NCBI RefSeq assembly: GCF_002970915.1
Contig: NZ_CP027190.1
Coordinates: 1,550,001-1,614,000 of the forward strand
Source of the DNA: Lactobacillus sp. CBA3605
GTDB lineage: Bacteria; Bacillota; Bacilli; Lactobacillales; Lactobacillaceae
Direction of reading: 5' to 3'
DNA length: 64,000 nucleotides
Positions 8,207-18,160 of this stretch are shown here, one piece after another. How positions within the stretch are numbered: position 1 is the first letter of the stretch; the number at the start of each line of letters is the position of its first letter. The position numbers and the translations under genes are program-made. A model generated the notes under the pieces. That model did no database searches and was not told the origin of the DNA. It saw only the letters and a list, made by a program, of their open reading frames with translations.

Positions 8207-10447
8207 ATGCAAATTAAAGATGGTATTATCCAAAATGAGCAAGTCCGGTTTACCATTTTAACAGATAAATTAATTCGAATCGAATATTCAAAGTCTGGTC
8301 AATTTGAGAATCAAAAGACGCAACTGGTTCAAAATCGAGATTTTCCGCCAGTTCAGTTTAAAATTTACCAAAATGAACATGGACATGTTTTAGAATTGGT
8401 GACGACTGGTTTTCATCTGTACTATGATGGCGGTGAACTTGATGCTGGAAGCTTGTTTATCGATGCAGCTTCGAATTATGGAACTCATTATAGTCGCTGG
8501 TATTACGGAGAGCCATTGACCAAAAATTTAAAGGGAACTGCTCGAACTTTGGATAAAGCAGATGGTGCTATTCCGTTAGCAGATGGTCTGATGTCTAAAG
8601 ATGGCTTTAGTGTGTTAGATGATTCAAATTCATTTATTTTAGAAAATGATCAAGTTAGTGTGCGGCAACAGTCAGAAATTGATTTATACTATTTTGCTTA
8701 TGGCCGCGATTATCGTCAGACGTTGCAAGTCTATTATCAGTTAACAGGTTTTCCTCCGTTAGTGCCACGATATGCTTTAGGAAATTGGTGGAGTCGCTTT
8801 TATCCTTATACTCAGAATGAATATTTAGAGTTAATGCAAAAATTTGATCAGCGGCAAGTTCCGATTGCGGTCGCTGTCTTTGATATGAATTGGCATATAA
8901 CTGCTATTCCTAAAAGATATGGTAGTGGTTGGACTGGCTATACTTGGAACCGGGATTATTTTCCAAATCCAGTTAAAATGATACAACAATTGCACGCTCA
9001 GGGTCGGAAAGTGACTTTAAATGTCCATCCAGCTGCTGGTATTCGTGCGAGTGAGGCCGAGTACCCTGTTGTTGCGAAAAAATTGAATTTAGATCGTGCT
9101 AATGAACAACCAGCTTTATTTAACTTGCAAGACAACCGATTCAAACTGATTTATTTTAATTTTGTTCATCGACAATTAGAACAACAAGGGGTAGATTTTT
9201 GGTGGGTTGATTGGCAACAAGGAGGCGCTCGTGGTAAGTCAAAAATTGATCCATTATGGTTATTAAATCTTAATCATTACTTAGACAATGAACAGCAGCA
9301 TCCAGGAGAGGGACTCGTACTATCACGATATGCTGGTCCTGGGAGTCATCGCTATCCAATTGGATTTTCTGGTGACACGGTTGCTTCGTGGGCTTCATTG
9401 CAGTTTCAACCTTACTTCACGGCGACTGCTAGTAATATTGGTTATACTTGGTGGAGTCATGATATTGGTGGTCATATGCGTGGTACGTATGACGGTGAAC
9501 TGGCATTGCGATGGCTACAATTAGGTGTTTTTAGCCCGATTTTGCGCTTGCATAGTTCTAACAATATCTTCATGGGGAAAGAGCCTTGGAATTATGATCA
9601 AACAATAGCGCCGGTGATGATTAAATTCTTACAATTACGGACACAGTTATTGCCCTATTTAGATAGTGCTAATTATCAAACGCATGCGGAAGGGTTACCA
9701 TTAGTGCAACCAATGTATTATGGTCATCCGAATACTGAGATGGCTTATCAAGTGCCTAATGAGTATCAATTTGGACCTGCCATGATTGTGGCATCAATTA
9801 CGATGCCCGCAGATGCAGTGACACAATTAGCGAAGACGAAGGTCTGGCTACCTGCAGGTACTTGGTATGATTTCTTTACCGGGTTACGCTATCAAGGAAA
9901 CCGTGTATTTGAAGCGTATCGTGAAAAGGCGACTTATCCAGTATTTGTTAAAGCTGGCAGTATTATCCCTTTAAGCCTCGATTATATGGCTCCGTTGACG
10001 CAATTACCAACAAAACTAGAACTTAAGATATTTACTGGTCAAGCGGGGACTTATGAACTCGTTGAACATTTGGGGCAACGAAAGGCTATCACAACGATTA
10101 CTTGGGAGGAAGACCAGCAACGATTAAGTGTTGTTAGTGATGATCCTACTCACTTAATACCGGTTAACCGCGAGTATCAACCGGTATTAGTTGGGGCAAT
10201 TGCTAAAATAGCCTCAATGACGGCTACTACGTTTCAATTTAAGAATTACAAAATTCGGTCTCAAAAAACCATAGTGGCGCACTTAATTAAGCAACGGTTG
10301 CAATTTTCAAAGTTAGATTTTGAAATTAAGTGGCAAATTTGGCAGGCGTTTGATAAGGCGGATGACACCAATCAATTATTAGGCTATTTATCAACACTTA
10401 AAGAGTCGAGTATTAAAGAGATGATTACCGAATTGATTGCCAATTAA
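8207..10447 (+). CDS. GH31 alpha-glucosidase
   Basis: A 746-residue cytoplasmic glycoside hydrolase family 31 enzyme, with no signal peptide. The beta-sandwich N-terminal domain is followed by the catalytic barrel with nucleophile Asp335 in WWVDWQ and acid/base Asp390 in FSGDT; WWSHDIGG follows. After the usual C-terminal sandwich there is a helical tail of about 80-100 residues (roughly 650-746) that I do not recognise. The start follows AAGGGGAG. It heads the malto-oligosaccharide region and probably releases glucose from the non-reducing end of imported alpha-glucosides, perhaps isomalto-type (inference). Confidence 0.9.
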   Translation: MQIKDGIIQNEQVRFTILTDKLIRIEYSKSGQFENQKTQLVQNRDFPPVQFKIYQNEHGHVLELVTTGFHLYYDGGELDAGSLFIDAASNYGTHYSRWYYGEPLTKNLKGTARTLDKADGAIPLADGLMSKDGFSVLDDSNSFILENDQVSVRQQSEIDLYYFAYGRDYRQTLQVYYQLTGFPPLVPRYALGNWWSRFYPYTQNEYLELMQKFDQRQVPIAVAVFDMNWHITAIPKRYGSGWTGYTWNRDYFPNPVKMIQQLHAQGRKVTLNVHPAAGIRASEAEYPVVAKKLNLDRANEQPALFNLQDNRFKLIYFNFVHRQLEQQGVDFWWVDWQQGGARGKSKIDPLWLLNLNHYLDNEQQHPGEGLVLSRYAGPGSHRYPIGFSGDTVASWASLQFQPYFTATASNIGYTWWSHDIGGHMRGTYDGELALRWLQLGVFSPILRLHSSNNIFMGKEPWNYDQTIAPVMIKFLQLRTQLLPYLDSANYQTHAEGLPLVQPMYYGHPNTEMAYQVPNEYQFGPAMIVASITMPADAVTQLAKTKVWLPAGTWYDFFTGLRYQGNRVFEAYREKATYPVFVKAGSIIPLSLDYMAPLTQLPTKLELKIFTGQAGTYELVEHLGQRKAITTITWEEDQQRLSVVSDDPTHLIPVNREYQPVLVGAIAKIASMTATTFQFKNYKIRSQKTIVAHLIKQRLQFSKLDFEIKWQIWQAFDKADDTNQLLGYLSTLKESSIKEMITELIAN

Positions 10448-10518
10448 ATTGAAGTGTTTTAGTGCTAAGTTGGCTTGACACGTTTTATTATTGTTAGCCT
10501 AATCCGGCAACATAATTT

Positions 10519-10555
10519 TTGCAACCGTTTGCATCGGTGCCGGCTAACGCTTACA
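10519..10555. promoter_or_regulatory. LacI-type operator and cre-like box upstream of first lacI gene
   Basis: TTGCAACCGTTTGCAT (10519-10534) is a near-palindromic LacI-family operator, and GGCTAACGCTTACA (10542-10555), read on the other strand, matches the cre consensus TGNAANCGNNNNCA at all but the last base. A related TTGCAACCG-type palindrome lies before the solute-binding protein gene at 15781. Autoregulation by the downstream LacI protein plus CcpA control is the natural reading (inference). Confidence 0.55.
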
Positions 10556-10591
10556 ATGACTATTGAAAGTTAAAATGTAGGGGGCGATTTT

Positions 10592-11599
10592 ATGGCGACA
10601 ATTAAAGATGTTGCAAAATTAGCGCAGGTTTCGCCATCAACGGCATCCCGCGCAATGCATGATAATCCAGCAATCAGTCAAAAAACGAAAGCACGAGTTT
10701 GGCGAGCAATGGAACGTTTACATTATGCGCCGGATTTTAATGCCCAAGGGCTAGCAAACAAACGTAGTAATGCAATTGGTGTAATTTTACCAATTGATCA
10801 ACAAGAAATATTCACCAATCCGTTTTTCTTGGAAGTTATACGTGGGATTAGTGAAGCATGTTATCATGCTAAAATGATGGTTAACTTAGCAACCGGATCG
10901 TCACAAGCTGAATTATTAAAAAGTATTGATATTATGGTTACTCAGGGTATGATTAAACGGTTTATTGTCCTGTATTCGGAACGCGATGATCCAATTTTAG
11001 TTAAGCTACGACAATTAGAGGCTCAATATGTCATAATTGGGAAACCATATCAATTGGTGAATGAAACGCCGTATGTTGATAACGATAATATTTTAGCTGG
11101 TTCGGATGCTACCCAATTTTTAGTTGCGCATGGGCATCATGAAATTTGTTTTGTGCATAATGATTTAAAAAAAATGGTTCAAAATGATCGATTGTTAGGC
11201 TATCAACGAATTATGATGGAAAATCATTTTCCAGTTAATATGTTGGCATTACCAGCACAAGAATATCCGGGTGGGCGACAATTAGTTATTCAATATTTAA
11301 CGCAACATCCTGAAATAACCGGTTTTGTGACGGTTGATGATATGTTAGGTTTACGGATTCAACAAGTTCTGCAATCTTCTGAAATGGTAACTGGACGTCA
11401 AATTTCAATTGTTGGTTTTAATAATTCGGTCTATTCAGAAGCGGCTCATCCAGCTTTAACTTCTGTGGAAGTATTCCCACGGCGCTTAGGTAATGAGGCG
11501 GCTAAAATTGCGGCAGGCTTACAAACGCACGAACATTTAACGACTAAAATCATTGTTCCTCATCAAATTATTGAACGTCATTCCGTCGTAACTATGTAA
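10592..11599 (+). CDS. LacI-family transcriptional regulator (MalR-like)
   Basis: A 335-residue LacI/GalR repressor. The N-terminal HTH (IKDVAKLAQVSPSTASRAMH) and hinge helix precede a periplasmic-binding-like sensor domain. It stands 25 bases before a second LacI gene, with which it is co-transcribed. The LacI-type operator 60 bases upstream suggests autoregulation. Given the neighbours it most likely senses maltose or malto-oligosaccharides, like MalR proteins. Which of the two regulators owns which operator cannot be told from sequence alone. Confidence 0.92.
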   Translation: MATIKDVAKLAQVSPSTASRAMHDNPAISQKTKARVWRAMERLHYAPDFNAQGLANKRSNAIGVILPIDQQEIFTNPFFLEVIRGISEACYHAKMMVNLATGSSQAELLKSIDIMVTQGMIKRFIVLYSERDDPILVKLRQLEAQYVIIGKPYQLVNETPYVDNDNILAGSDATQFLVAHGHHEICFVHNDLKKMVQNDRLLGYQRIMMENHFPVNMLALPAQEYPGGRQLVIQYLTQHPEITGFVTVDDMLGLRIQQVLQSSEMVTGRQISIVGFNNSVYSEAAHPALTSVEVFPRRLGNEAAKIAAGLQTHEHLTTKIIVPHQIIERHSVVTM

Positions 11600-11623
11600 A
11601 ACATCATTTTCGGAGGTGTAAGT

Positions 11624-12571
11624 GTGACCACATTAACAGATGTTGCAAAGCGGGCCAATGTTTCCAAGATGACGGTATCACGGGTGATTAATCATCCAGA
11701 ACAAGTTCGTGATGAATTGAAACGCAGTGTTTTTTCGGCAATGCAAGCGTTGAATTATCGGCCCAATGTTGCTGCAAAAGCGTTAGTAAATAATCGAACT
11801 CAAATTATAAAGTTATTTATATTAGAAGATATGGATACAACGGAACCCTATTACATGAAACTTTTAGCCGGAATCTCAAAGGAATTAGGGAAAGAGCAAT
11901 ATTCATTACAGTTAGTAACGGAGCATAACTTTGATATTGGTGGTTGTGACGGGTATATCGTTACTGGGATGCGTCATTCTGATTATGAGTGGTTACAACG
12001 CTTAGAGCGACCAGTCGTTTTATTTGGGGAGAATCGCCTAGAGTTCGATTATTGTGATACGGATAATACGTTGGGTACCAAAATGGCCACTGAATATGCA
12101 ATTAAACAAGGTTATACGCAGATTGAATTTATTGGCATTAATGTAAAAGAACCTTTCGAATATTCACGTGAAGCGGGTTATTTGATCAGCATGCAAAAGC
12201 ACCAATTAACCACGTCGATTCAACGATTTAGTAATCACAGTCACTTAGCCATGGAATATATTCAGCAACAGGCCCAACGATTACAAGTCAATACTTGTTA
12301 TATTTGTGCCAGTGATCGGTTGGCGTTTGGCATCGAGAAGGGCTTAACGCGTTTTAACGCTAAAATTCCCACAGATTTTGGAATTATTGGCTTTGATGGG
12401 GTCTTTTTAAATCAGGTTGCAACCCCCAAATTGACTACGATTCAGCAACCTGTTTTCGAATTGGGTGTCCAATGTGCACAGATGTTATTGACTAAAATTA
12501 GTCAAGCCGGTCAGCCACAGGGAATCCATCAGGTGAAACCGACGTTACTAATCGGTGGTTCAACAAGATAA
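11624..12571 (+). CDS. second LacI-family transcriptional regulator
   Basis: A 315-residue LacI/GalR repressor starting at GTG 11624 behind GGAGGTG. The HTH reads LTDVAKRANVSKMTVSRVIN; the sensor domain ends with the usual TTIQQP segment. It shares little sequence with the upstream LacI protein beyond the family pattern, so the pair is not a recent duplication. A terminator follows at once, separating the regulators from the GH13-ABC operon. Ligand is presumably a malto-oligosaccharide derivative (inference). Confidence 0.92.
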   Translation: MTTLTDVAKRANVSKMTVSRVINHPEQVRDELKRSVFSAMQALNYRPNVAAKALVNNRTQIIKLFILEDMDTTEPYYMKLLAGISKELGKEQYSLQLVTEHNFDIGGCDGYIVTGMRHSDYEWLQRLERPVVLFGENRLEFDYCDTDNTLGTKMATEYAIKQGYTQIEFIGINVKEPFEYSREAGYLISMQKHQLTTSIQRFSNHSHLAMEYIQQQAQRLQVNTCYICASDRLAFGIEKGLTRFNAKIPTDFGIIGFDGVFLNQVATPKLTTIQQPVFELGVQCAQMLLTKISQAGQPQGIHQVKPTLLIGGSTR

Positions 12572-12602
12572 ATTGATTTGGCATAGCTTTTATAAAAGGT
12601 GG

Positions 12603-12627
12603 TCAGGATGAAAATCCTGATTTTTTT
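12603..12627 (+). terminator. intrinsic terminator after the two lacI genes
   Basis: Stem TCAGGAT/ATCCTGA with a GAAA tetraloop, followed by TTTTTTT. Confidence 0.85.
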
Positions 12628-12641
12628 ATTGGGCTGAAATC

Positions 12642-12657
12642 TGTTAGCGATAACAAT
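12642..12657. promoter_or_regulatory. operator-like palindrome before GH13 gene
   Basis: TGTTAGCGATAACAAT; its reverse complement ATTGTTATCGCTAACA closely matches ATTGTTATCGGTAACA at 15853-15868 upstream of the solute-binding protein gene. It is different from the TTGCAACCG-type operators, so probably it belongs to the other LacI regulator. A -10-like TGTATAAG follows around 12700. Confidence 0.5.
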
Positions 12658-12743
12658 TAGAAAACCCTTGTTTCTCTTATGGATAGTCAGTAGGATTATT
12701 GTATAAGAAAGCGTTTTTTTAATAGGCGAAGGGGGTAGTTGCA

Positions 12744-14390
12744 ATGATAAATTGGTATGATCGACAGATTATTTATCAAATTTATCCAAAAAGTTTTCAA
12801 GATACAAATGATGATGGTATCGGTGATTTACAAGGTGTGATTAAACGAATTCCCTACTTAAAGAAATTGGGAATCACCACAGTTTGGTTAAATCCAATCT
12901 ATGTTTCACCGCAAGTTGATAATGGTTATGATGTTTCAAATTATTATGCGATTGAGCCATCTTTGGGCACGATGAGTGATGTCGAGGCGTTAATTAAAGC
13001 GTTGCATCAAAACAACATGCACTTATTGTTAGATTTTGTCATGAATCATACATCTGATCAACATCCTTGGTTCAAAGACGCCATTAAGCACCCTCAGGGA
13101 TTGTACCGGGATTATTACTTATGGTCAGATGCACCGGCTAATCAATTACCGAATAATTGGGGGTCATTTTTTGGCGGGAGTGTTTGGGAAGCTGATCCGG
13201 GAGAAACTGAACAATATTATTTTCATTTATTTGATCGACACATGCCGGATTTAAATTGGCGCAATCCAGAAGTACGGCATTCAATGCTAGAGATTGCCAA
13301 ATTTTGGGTGAAGAAAGGTATCGACGGCTTACGCTTAGATGCTTTTATCCATATTGATAAAGCTAACTTTAAGCAACAGGTTCCTAGCCAGTCGACTGCA
13401 CCGGTTATTGCTGAGGAGTTTTATGCACATTTACCGCATGTTCAACCTTATTTAAGTAAATTTTGTGGCGCATTACGGCAACTTAAGCCGGATATTTTTA
13501 TTTTAGGTGAAGCAGCTTCTGCCAGCCCAGAATTGCTAATGGATTATAGTCGTCCGGCTAATAATGAATGTAATGCAGTCATTACTTTTCGGTCATTGGT
13601 TGATGATAAACGTCATCTTAATCCAAAATTGCCCGTGGAATTTCAACCTAAGCCTTTGGATATTGAAGGAATGAAGCGGCAACTCACTACGATCCAAACT
13701 AAGTTAGCTGGTGTTAGCTTACCAGTCTTATATTGGAGCAATCACGATATGGCGCGATTAGCGACGCGATATGCGAGCAAACAGCATCATGAGCAAAGTC
13801 TTAAATGCTTAGCAGCGATGCTATATTTACAACGTGGTATTCCGATTATTTATTATGGTGAAGAAGTTGGTATGGAAAATTTAACTTTGCCAAATTTGCA
13901 AGCATTTAAGGACCGAACGGTGGGCCCATTCGATCGTCAAGCGCAGGTCTTAGGTTATGATCGGCATCAAGTTATGCAGATGTTGAATCAAACGCATAAG
14001 TTGGCAGCCCGTGGTCCGATGCAATGGGATAAAAACCAGCCCTATGGTGGATTTTCAACACAAACACCTTGGCTAATTGGTCAAACTAAGCCTGAAAGTC
14101 CAGCAACTGCGGTGAGCCTATTCAGTTTTTATCGCCAGTTATTCAAGCTTAAACAGACTGAGTTATTTACAGCTGGTGATGAGCTGATTGAGGCATCACC
14201 AAAAGGATTATTTCAGTTTACACGTCAATTGGACGGCATGCGGGCAACGGTTACTTGTAATCTGACGGATACGGGCATTACAGTCGCGGTACCTACGTTG
14301 GCTAAAGTGCAATTATTGGAAGGCAAAGTTACTCAGACTGCGACTACGACGACTTATCAGCCTTGGTCAGTAATCGTCACTAAAAATTAG
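12744..14390 (+). CDS. GH13 alpha-glucosidase (alpha-1,4-type)
   Basis: A 548-residue cytoplasmic GH13 enzyme. Conserved regions are visible: DFVMNHTS (I), GLRLDAF with nucleophile Asp199 (II), ILGEA with the acid/base Glu (III) and WSNHD (IV). The region V motif reads MPDLN, the form typical of the GH13 intermediary group. The residue after the nucleophile is Ala, which in this family correlates with alpha-1,4 instead of alpha-1,6 cleavage. The start follows AAGGGGG. The next GH13 gene begins 13 bases downstream, so they are one operon. Confidence 0.9.
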   Translation: MINWYDRQIIYQIYPKSFQDTNDDGIGDLQGVIKRIPYLKKLGITTVWLNPIYVSPQVDNGYDVSNYYAIEPSLGTMSDVEALIKALHQNNMHLLLDFVMNHTSDQHPWFKDAIKHPQGLYRDYYLWSDAPANQLPNNWGSFFGGSVWEADPGETEQYYFHLFDRHMPDLNWRNPEVRHSMLEIAKFWVKKGIDGLRLDAFIHIDKANFKQQVPSQSTAPVIAEEFYAHLPHVQPYLSKFCGALRQLKPDIFILGEAASASPELLMDYSRPANNECNAVITFRSLVDDKRHLNPKLPVEFQPKPLDIEGMKRQLTTIQTKLAGVSLPVLYWSNHDMARLATRYASKQHHEQSLKCLAAMLYLQRGIPIIYYGEEVGMENLTLPNLQAFKDRTVGPFDRQAQVLGYDRHQVMQMLNQTHKLAARGPMQWDKNQPYGGFSTQTPWLIGQTKPESPATAVSLFSFYRQLFKLKQTELFTAGDELIEASPKGLFQFTRQLDGMRATVTCNLTDTGITVAVPTLAKVQLLEGKVTQTATTTTYQPWSVIVTKN

Positions 14391-14403
14391 GAGGTTTCTT
14401 TAA

Positions 14404-15684
14404 ATGGCAAATGATACGACTACCAATTTACGACAACAATTAATCTATTCTGTTTTTCCGCGCAATTATACTGCACAAGGCACGTTTAGCGCGATTAAAG
14501 CTGATTTACCACGAATAAAGGCCTTGGGCACTGATATTATTTGGTTAATGCCAATTTATCCGATTGGCGAGGTCCATCGTAAAGGCGCCTTAGGTTCACC
14601 GTATGCAATCGAAGACTATCGCAGTATTAATCCAGAATTAGGAACGATGGCAGATTTTAAAGCATTGACGGCTGCAATTCATCAACAAGGGATGCGAGTA
14701 ATTATTGATATTGTTTATAATCATACGTCGCCAGATTCGAAGTTAGTTCAACAGCATCCGGACTGGTTCTATCATAAACCGAATGGTGATTTTGGTAATC
14801 GTGTGGCAGATTGGTCGGATATCATTGATTTAGACTATCAAAATTCGGCCTTGTGGACGTATCAAATTGAGACCTTAAAGCAATGGGCGGTCGAGGTAGA
14901 TGGTTTTCGTTGTGATGTAGCGCCTCTAGTACCTTTAAACTTTTGGTTAACCGCTCGGCGAGAATTGGCGGCCTATAAACCAGGGCTAATTTGGTTAGCG
15001 GAAAGTAATGATTCAGCTTTTTTGAAGCAAGTTCGTGATGCCGGTTTTGAAGATTTATCAGATAGTGAACTATATCAAGCTTTTGATATGGTATATGACT
15101 ATGATACTTTAGCTGATTTACATGCCACCGTAGCTGGCAAGCGTAATCTCAGCGAGTTTGCCCGAATCCTAATGAAACAAGATGTTACTTTCCCGAAAAA
15201 TTATGTAAAGCTACGATTTTTAGAAAACCACGATGTACCTAGAGCGGCCGACTATCTTTCAGGACCCCAACAATTAAAGAATCTATTAGCATTTAACTTA
15301 TTTGAAAAGGGAAGTGCATTAATTTATGCCGGTGAAGAGTTCGGCGCTAAGCATTTGCCGAGTTTATTTGATCGTGATCCGGTTGCTTTAAATGGTCCGC
15401 TAGCTTTGACGCCGATGATTCGCCAAATGAGTTCGATTAAGCATCATACTCTTTTTTCAACTGGGGCCTATCGGGTTCAACCAGTTAATGAACAAGTAAT
15501 GCAAGTTCAGTATCAGCAAGCTGATGAACTGGCCTTAGGTTATTTTGCATTTCAAACTTTTAGCGGTGAGATTAATTGTTCGTTAGCGAATGGAAAGTAT
15601 CTTAATCAACTGGATGGTCAAGATATTACGGTGAAAAACAACCACTTTACCTTCACTGGTGACCCAGTTATTTTAATAAAATAA
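14404..15684 (+). CDS. GH13 alpha-amylase-like maltodextrin hydrolase
   Basis: A 426-residue, signal-less GH13 enzyme, short for the family because it lacks extra N-terminal carbohydrate modules. It has DIVYNHTS (region I), GFRCDVA with nucleophile Asp171 (II), LAESND with Glu200 (III) and FLENHD (IV). The start follows AGGAGG. Placed between the alpha-glucosidase and the ABC importer genes, it most likely trims imported maltodextrins or cyclodextrins inside the cell; the exact cleavage specificity is not readable. Confidence 0.88.
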   Translation: MANDTTTNLRQQLIYSVFPRNYTAQGTFSAIKADLPRIKALGTDIIWLMPIYPIGEVHRKGALGSPYAIEDYRSINPELGTMADFKALTAAIHQQGMRVIIDIVYNHTSPDSKLVQQHPDWFYHKPNGDFGNRVADWSDIIDLDYQNSALWTYQIETLKQWAVEVDGFRCDVAPLVPLNFWLTARRELAAYKPGLIWLAESNDSAFLKQVRDAGFEDLSDSELYQAFDMVYDYDTLADLHATVAGKRNLSEFARILMKQDVTFPKNYVKLRFLENHDVPRAADYLSGPQQLKNLLAFNLFEKGSALIYAGEEFGAKHLPSLFDRDPVALNGPLALTPMIRQMSSIKHHTLFSTGAYRVQPVNEQVMQVQYQQADELALGYFAFQTFSGEINCSLANGKYLNQLDGQDITVKNNHFTFTGDPVILIK

Positions 15685-15780
15685 TTGATTTGCTTAAAAT
15701 GAAATTGTGTAAAAATTCAGTGATATCACGAGATGATTTAAGGTTTTTGCGTGAAAATAATGTTAAGAAGGTTTGAATTT

Positions 15781-15897
15781 CCGCAACCGATTGCATGGGC
15801 TTTTTCTAGTAGTAAGTCGCGTGATGACGCTGTTTATAAACGGAATATAAAAATTGTTATCGGTAACATTGTGAAAGGGGTTGCGAAAACGCTTTCA
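15781..15897. promoter_or_regulatory. regulatory region of the maltodextrin ABC operon
   Basis: Three separate operator-like elements lie in the 280-base gap: CCGCAACCGATTGCATGG (15781-15798, LacI type A), TTGTTATCGGTAACATT (15854-15870, LacI type B) and CGAAAACGCTTTCA (15884-15897, cre with one mismatch). Types A and B are also found upstream of the lacI pair and of the GH13 gene respectively. The layout suggests dual LacI control plus CcpA repression. Confidence 0.6.
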
Positions 15898-15964
15898 AAA
15901 CCGCATAATTGAAGTTGTCATAAAAGGTTATGGATCTTAATAAAATTAAGTAGGGGGTAACATC

Positions 15965-17263
15965 ATGACAAAGGGATGGAAAAAGTTAGGAGTTACAGTT
16001 TTAGCCGGGGCAATGGCATTAACATTGGTCGGTTGTGGTAACAGCAATTCTTCAAGTACTTCTAACAAGAAAGTTAAGATTACAATCTTCCAAGGGAAGG
16101 TTGAATCCAACAAGCAATTTAAACAAATTGCGGCACGGTATCATAAGTTACATCCAAATGTTTCAATTTCAGTTTCATCAGTTGGTGGGGGGACCGATTA
16201 TAGTCCGGTTCTAAAGACACGGATTTCTTCAGGAAATGCCCCAACAATCTTTAGTTTAGCTGGACCAGCAGATGTTAAGCAATTTGCTTCACAAGAAGCT
16301 GATTTGTCTAACACTAAGGCTGCTAAAGCTGCCCAATCTGGGACTTTGAACGCCGTTACAACGAATGGTAAAACAGTTGGATTACCATTCAACGTTGAAG
16401 GTTATGGGTTTGTTTATAACAAGACAATCTTCAAGAAAGCTGGGATCGATCCAACTAGCTTAACAACAATGGCTAAATTAACTGCCGCTGTTAAGAAGAT
16501 TGATTCTGAAAAATCTGAACTAGGGATTAAAGGCGTCTTTGCACTACCTGGTAAGGAAACTTGGATTCTTTCTGACCATTTAGCTAACCTGTATGTGGGT
16601 CAACAATTTAATGGCAATGCGCAAAAGATGTATAAATCTAAGAGTATGAGCTTTACAGCTAATAAAGAAATGAAGTCAATGATTGATCTACAAAAGAAGT
16701 ATTCCGTTGGACCAGTTATGCAATTAGACTACTCTGCTCAAGTTAACCAAAACTTCTCACAAGGTAAGGTTGCGATGATTCAACAAGGGGACTGGATTTA
16801 TTCAACAGTTGAACAAATCGATAAGAAATTTGCTAAAAATGATATTGGCATGATTCCAATTCCAGTTAAAGGTTATGAGAATAAATTACCAGTTGGGACT
16901 TCATTATACTGGGGTGTTAACAAGAACAAGTCAACTGCTGAACAAACTGCAGCTAAGAACTTCTTGGATTGGTTATATACATCTAAAGAAGGTAAGAAGT
17001 TAGTTGTTAACAAGCTTCACTTCGTACCAGCTTACAAGGGTTACGGTAACGTTAAGATGCCAGATGCGTTGTCACAAGTTGTCTTCAAGTACTCAAAAGC
17101 TAATAAGACAATTGGTTGGGCATTCCCTGCTTACACTGGGACATCATGGGATCCAAATACCTTCCAACCAAACTTACAGAAGTATCTATCAGGCAAACAA
17201 AGCTGGGATACAACCGTTAAGAATTCAATTAAGGGTTGGAACGAACAACAATCGTCAAATTAG
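15965..17263 (+). CDS. malE: maltodextrin ABC transporter solute-binding lipoprotein
   Basis: A 432-residue extracellular sugar-binding lipoprotein. The signal peptide has a basic start, a hydrophobic core and lipobox LVGC with Cys24 as the lipid anchor, followed by a Ser/Asn-rich linker. The mature part is a cluster-B-type solute-binding fold (AGPADVKQFA, FNVEGYGFVYNK, FSQGKVAMIQQGDW). It opens a five-gene run with two permeases, a DUF624 protein and the ATPase, next to maltodextrin-degrading enzymes, so maltodextrin is the expected ligand. Codon use is strongly biased, as for highly expressed genes. Confidence 0.93.
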   Translation: MTKGWKKLGVTVLAGAMALTLVGCGNSNSSSTSNKKVKITIFQGKVESNKQFKQIAARYHKLHPNVSISVSSVGGGTDYSPVLKTRISSGNAPTIFSLAGPADVKQFASQEADLSNTKAAKAAQSGTLNAVTTNGKTVGLPFNVEGYGFVYNKTIFKKAGIDPTSLTTMAKLTAAVKKIDSEKSELGIKGVFALPGKETWILSDHLANLYVGQQFNGNAQKMYKSKSMSFTANKEMKSMIDLQKKYSVGPVMQLDYSAQVNQNFSQGKVAMIQQGDWIYSTVEQIDKKFAKNDIGMIPIPVKGYENKLPVGTSLYWGVNKNKSTAEQTAAKNFLDWLYTSKEGKKLVVNKLHFVPAYKGYGNVKMPDALSQVVFKYSKANKTIGWAFPAYTGTSWDPNTFQPNLQKYLSGKQSWDTTVKNSIKGWNEQQSSN

Positions 17264-17299
17264 TAAAGTCTAAAGGTATTTCAGAAGAGGGGATTATAT

Positions 17300-18160
17300 A
17301 TGAAGAATCGAAGCTTATCTTTCTGGCTCTTTTTAACGCCAACCCTCGTTGCGTTAGCACTAGTTGTCTTTATTCCAGCCATTATGGGTGTATTTTACTC
17401 ATTCACTAACTGGGATGGACTTGGCTATACTGAGATGCTCGGTTTTAAAAATTACATCACACTTTTCCATAACAGTGGCTTTTTAGCCGCTTTGTGGTTT
17501 ACTGTCCGATTTGTAATTGTAACCGTTATCTTATTGAACGTGATTGGTTTGGCATTAGCGTTATTAGTAACGCAAAAGTTTAAGGGTAGTAATTTATTAC
17601 GGACAATTTTCTTCATGCCAAACTTAATTGGTGGGTTGATTTTAGGTTTCATTTGGCAGTTTATCTTTACCCAAGCTTTTACAGCAATCGGTAAAGCTTT
17701 ACACATCGCGGGATTATCGGGGTGGTTGACGGATGCTAAGACTGGTTTTTGGGGCTTAGTCATTGTCACTGTCTGGCAAATGAGTGGTTATATCATGATT
17801 ATTTACATTGCTTATTTGCAGAATATCCCCAGTGAAGTAATTGAAGCTGCTGAAATGGATGGAGCTTCACCGTGGCAACGATTCGTTCATATTACGTTCC
17901 CAATGATTGCACCAGCCTTTACGATTTGCATGTTTTTAACACTTTCAAATGGTTTTAAGATTTATGATCAAAACTTGTCATTAACGAACGGTGGTCCTTA
18001 TAAATCAACGGAAATGTTAGCAATGAATATTGTTAATACGGCTTACTCAGAAAATAATTTTGCTTTAGCTGAAGCGAAAGCTTTAATATTCTTCTTGATT
18101 GTGGCGGCCATCTCCATGTTGCAAGTCTACTATAACCGTAAGCGGGAGGTAGATTTGTAA
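17300..18160 (+). CDS. malF: maltodextrin ABC permease, MalF type
   Basis: A 286-residue inner permease with six membrane spans. The coupling EAA loop reads EAAEMDGASPWQRFVHITFPMI near residue 190. It lies 36 bases after the binding protein gene and its stop codon TAA shares one base with the ATG of the next permease, indicating translational coupling. It is the shorter MalF form without the large periplasmic P2 loop, as normal in Gram-positives. Confidence 0.93.
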   Translation: MKNRSLSFWLFLTPTLVALALVVFIPAIMGVFYSFTNWDGLGYTEMLGFKNYITLFHNSGFLAALWFTVRFVIVTVILLNVIGLALALLVTQKFKGSNLLRTIFFMPNLIGGLILGFIWQFIFTQAFTAIGKALHIAGLSGWLTDAKTGFWGLVIVTVWQMSGYIMIIYIAYLQNIPSEVIEAAEMDGASPWQRFVHITFPMIAPAFTICMFLTLSNGFKIYDQNLSLTNGGPYKSTEMLAMNIVNTAYSENNFALAEAKALIFFLIVAAISMLQVYYNRKREVDL

